Shown here one piece after another: positions 33,297 through 35,306 of a stretch of DNA of 35,306 bases. The notes beneath the pieces are model-generated. The model was not told the origin of the DNA. It did no database searches and saw only the letters and a list, made by a program, of their open reading frames with translations. The translations under genes were made by a program, and so were the position numbers. Each line of letters begins with the position of its first letter. Positions within the stretch are counted from its first letter, which is position 1. Source of the stretch: Succinivibrionaceae bacterium (GTDB taxonomy: Bacteria > Pseudomonadota > Gammaproteobacteria > Enterobacterales > Succinivibrionaceae). The stretch lies in assembly GCA_017480795.1 (NCBI GenBank), contig JAFURY010000006.1, forward strand, positions 1-35,306, read 5' to 3'.

Positions 33297-33708
33297 TTAT
33301 GGACAACAAATACAGCGAGGAGAACCAAGACGATGACACGCCCTATTTTCCGAAAGAATATTTGCATCGGGGCTCTTTTCAACTGATAATGGTCGCAGGA
33401 CCTATCCCGCGTGATTAGAAAACATCCACAGTTGGAAGGACAGACTAAACCAAGGCGCGGCTGTCCAATTGGATTTTCTGACAGTTCGAAGGATTTTGCC
33501 AGATTTGCAAACGCCCATACATGCTTGGATAAAGCAAAAGAACAGCCATGTATGTTGGAATCGGACACAGGCGTATCGCTGTCATAAGACCAAAACTCTT
33601 GATGAGCATATTTCGCAGGCTTGCCCAATCTTTGATTGAAAACTGCGCCAACACAAAATCATCAAAATACTATCCAGGAAGAAGTTTTCAGCAGGACGAC
33701 TCTTTTGC
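33297..33708. other. ~410-bp stretch with no convincing gene, start of accessory DNA
   Basis: Base composition shifts here to AT-rich. Several short frames are seen. A 39-codon frame starts at ATG 33299. A 58-codon frame runs from GTG 33411 to TAA 33587 (translation includes FSDSSKDFARFANAHTC). A 36-codon frame runs from ATG 33602 to TGA 33712 and overlaps the next gene by ATGA. None has a good ribosome binding site or a recognisable family. They may be remnants of a degraded gene. I see no terminal inverted repeats or transposase. Confidence 0.5.
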
Positions 33709-34188
33709 ATGATTCTATTTCATGGAAGCAACCAGGAAATCACCAATCCGGGTTTGCGCTATTCGCGCCGCAACCTGGATTTTGGTATCGGTTTTTACAC
33801 CACGACTGATTTGTCGCAGGCAGAGAAATGGGCAAGGCGCGTTGCCAAAATCCGCAATATTGGCAAACCTGTCGTATCCGTATTCGAAACCGAGCAGAAA
33901 CTATGGACCGAATTGTCGATCCTTGAATTTAAAAAGGCGGATAGCGACTGGCTTCAATTGGTCGTTAATTTTCGCACCGATCAAAAATTAACATGCGACT
34001 ATGATGTCATCGCCGGACCCGTTGCCGACGACAGAACAGTAGACGTAATCAACCAGTACATAGCCGGAACATACAACGAAGAAATTGCCATGAAACTTCT
34101 CCTGCCCATGCAGTTTAAGGATCAATGGGCGCTGAAGACAGAGAATGCTGTTTCGGCTTTGGTCTGGAAGGAGACGATCACCCCATGA
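33709..34188 (+). CDS. DUF3990 ADP-ribosyltransferase-like protein (putative toxin)
   Basis: This 159-aa cytoplasmic protein is of the DUF3990 family, which I place in the ADP-ribosyltransferase superfamily. The N-terminal H in MILFHGSNQEI and the Y in FGIGFYTTTDLSQAEKWA fit the H-Y part of the catalytic set. The later DYDVIAGPVADDRTVDVINQ is the family's conserved core. The ATG at 33709 starts exactly at the domain; the Shine-Dalgarno is poor (AGGA 13 nt away). The stop (TGA 34186-34188) overlaps the next gene by ATGA. Proteins of this family often travel with small DUF3791-type partners, seen here two genes on, so a toxin-antitoxin role is a reasonable inference. The target is unknown. Confidence 0.8.
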   Translation: MILFHGSNQEITNPGLRYSRRNLDFGIGFYTTTDLSQAEKWARRVAKIRNIGKPVVSVFETEQKLWTELSILEFKKADSDWLQLVVNFRTDQKLTCDYDVIAGPVADDRTVDVINQYIAGTYNEEIAMKLLLPMQFKDQWALKTENAVSALVWKETITP

Positions 34189-34433
34189 TAAAGCAGAGTC
34201 CTGAATCCCTGTGCTATTACGACCATGCAGTCACAGATCTGATGATGGAAAAATACGGCTTTGACCGGATGGAAGCGTTAAGAAGATTCGTGAAATCTGA
34301 GACGCATGAGCTGCTGGAAGATCCTGAAAACGGTCTTTCTTCATTTGGTTGCGTCGGTATTTTTGAAATTTGGGAAAGCGAGGTAATTACAGGGGATCCC
34401 CGTAACTCGGTCTATATTCGGGAGGACTCATGA
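34185..34433 (+). CDS. Small partner protein of the DUF3990/DUF3791 operon
   Basis: This 82-aa protein is translationally coupled on both sides: its ATG (34185) overlaps the DUF3990 stop, and its stop overlaps the next start, each by ATGA. It is helical and acidic (FVKSETHELLEDPENG) and ends in a conserved-looking WESEVITGDPRNSVYIRE. I recall similar ~80-aa proteins ending in TGDPRNSxYIR beside DUF3990 genes, but cannot name the family. The likely role is regulator or antitoxin; this rests on position only. Confidence 0.75.
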   Translation: MIKQSPESLCYYDHAVTDLMMEKYGFDRMEALRRFVKSETHELLEDPENGLSSFGCVGIFEIWESEVITGDPRNSVYIREDS

Positions 34434-34669
34434 AGCTTTCCAAACTTGACGAAGAGATGTGGTTTTTTATCTACCTGTTGGAGCATTACGCGAACCACAA
34501 AGGCCGGCTGACGGGCGACGTACTGAAAGAATGGGATCAACACGGCATCACGGATGAAATTTACGATGGATATTTTCAGTATCACCAGGAACGAATAGAA
34601 AACGCCTACGAAGATATTGACTGTCTGGTTGCGACAGGCAAACATCTGTTGGATGCGAGTTTGAGGTAG
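34430..34669 (+). CDS. DUF3791-like small protein
   Basis: This 79-aa protein has the pattern of DUF3791, with a start like KLDEEMWFFIYLLEHYANHK, then GDVLKEWDQHGITDEIYDGY and a C-terminal IENAYEDIDCLVA. The family is small, helical and often next to DUF3990 genes, where it may act as antitoxin or regulator. The start ATG 34430 overlaps the upstream stop by ATGA. It closes the three-gene operon; no terminator is visible after its stop at 34667-34669. Confidence 0.75.
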   Translation: MKLSKLDEEMWFFIYLLEHYANHKGRLTGDVLKEWDQHGITDEIYDGYFQYHQERIENAYEDIDCLVATGKHLLDASLR

Positions 34670-34706
34670 CAAATTTTCGCTATCGTTGCGTAATCAACCA
34701 AAATAA

Positions 34707-35213
34707 CAGATCTGTCTGCCAGGAACTTACGCTTGGGAACAGCATAAGCTGGGTGATGAGTCTATAGAAATACTTGCTGGTGGAGATATTGATAAAGAAA
34801 AGGCTCTAAAAAACGGAAGATACCCTATATATGCAAATGCTCTTACCAATGATGGTATTGTAGGATACTATGACGATTATTATAGAATCAAAGCTCCTGC
34901 AGTAACCGTTACAGGTAGAGGAGAAGTCGGTCATGCTCAGGCAAGAGTAACTAATTTTACACCAGTTGTGAGGCTTTTAGCAGTTAGATCAAATCATGAC
35001 TGCTATTTCTTAGAGAATGCCATCAATATTCATAAAGTTGTAGTTGAATCAACTGGCGTACCTCAATTAACTGTTCCTCAATTATCGTCCTACAACATAT
35101 TTTTTCCAAAAAATAAGGATGAAGAATCAAAGATTGGACAGTTTATACATAATATCGACAACCTCATTGTTACTATTCACACCCCCGGGGACAGCCTCCC
35201 CGGATGGGCATAG
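34707..35213 (+). pseudogene. hsdS: hsdS fragment (type I restriction specificity subunit), no start codon
   Basis: A continuous frame of 168 codons follows an in-frame TAA at 34704-34706 but has no start before the homology begins. The translation runs TYAWEQHKLGDESIEILAGG, then RYPIYANALTNDGIVGYYDD, PAVTVTGRGEVGHAQ and GVPQLTVPQLSSYNIFFPK, and ends IGQFIHNIDNLIVTIH before diverging to a stop. This is one HsdS target-recognition domain with both flanking conserved segments. A complete HsdS (~400 aa) has two such domains. It ends at the point where the second conserved coil should continue. The high AT content contrasts with the rest of the window. It is either a silent specificity cassette for recombination into a full hsdS or simple debris. 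Confidence 0.8.
35185..35203. repeat. GC-rich hairpin at the end of the hsdS fragment
   Basis: CCGGGGA (35185-35191) and TCCCCGG (35197-35203) form a perfect 7-bp inverted repeat around CAGCC, in otherwise AT-rich DNA, exactly where similarity to HsdS stops. There is no T tract, so a terminator is unlikely. It may mark a recombination or insertion boundary. Confidence 0.5.
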
Positions 35214-35306
35214 CACCAGCCAATACACCTCACACGCAACAACCCTGTCTACTACCCTAAAATACCCAAAAAATGTGATACAAGGATCAAATTTGAAAAA
35301 TAATTT
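35214..35306. other. AT-rich end of window with no gene seen
   Basis: The last 93 bases carry no open frame of note, no hairpin with a T tract and no repeat that I can match elsewhere in the window. Confidence 0.5.

Noticed and set aside
33062-33628. 188-codon minus-strand frame and a 69-codon one at 33445-33654
   Set aside because: The first is antisense to the tautomerase gene and its terminator. The second lies in the gene-poor boundary without a ribosome binding site. Neither has a recognisable domain.

Overview
The window looks like the chromosome of a Gram-negative gammaproteobacterium, probably an anaerobic gut or rumen member of the Aeromonadales/Succinivibrionaceae type. This placement is an inference. 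The gammaproteobacterial signs are gmhA, rdgC, a DnaT/DnaC-type primosome pair, trhP with a YfhL-type ferredoxin, and ygfB close to zapA - 6S RNA - fau - rpiA. A NIF-type (NifU/NifS) iron-sulfur assembly pair and an accessory end of a kind common in gut anaerobes point to an anaerobe. Most of the window is GC-rich. The first ~250 bases and everything after ~33.3 kb are clearly more AT-rich.

Layout. 1-2000: a terminator, then a methyl-accepting chemotaxis protein. 2028-4568 (minus): ADP-heptose epimerase hldD, phosphoheptose isomerase gmhA and a ZIP metal transporter with a palindrome in its leader. 4654-10004 (minus): poorly known genes, comprising a YdbC/PC4-type ssDNA-binding protein gene interrupted by an in-frame amber codon, a secreted protein, an unrecognised 356-aa protein, a small esterase, a secreted Sel1-repeat protein and a small secreted protein. 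10252-13653 (minus): an 1133-aa coiled-coil protein with a Rad50/SbcC-like zinc hook but no Walker A motif. 13980-16863 (plus): a small unknown protein, then rdgC-trhP-yfhL ending at a strong terminator. 17019-23234: htpX, a sodium:solute symporter and suhB, then convergent nifU-nifS. 23640-28343: an Lrp-type regulator with a terminator-like hairpin in its leader, divergent from dnaT-dnaC and a degenerate GGDEF/EAL membrane protein. 28485-33214: ygfB, a GH36 alpha-galactosidase, zapA, 6S RNA, fau, rpiA and an MIF-like tautomerase.

33.3 kb to the end is accessory DNA. It holds about 400 bases with no convincing gene, a tightly overlapped three-gene operon (DUF3990 ADP-ribosyltransferase-like protein, 82-aa protein, DUF3791-like protein) that I read as a candidate toxin-antitoxin module, and a start-less fragment of a type I restriction specificity gene (hsdS) that could be a silent target-recognition cassette or plain debris.

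The best candidates for something new are the three-gene ADP-ribosyltransferase operon beside the hsdS cassette, the zinc-hook protein lacking a P-loop, the lrp leader hairpin, and the amber codon at a conserved tryptophan of the YdbC-like gene. No tRNA, rRNA, CRISPR array or intact insertion sequence was seen.
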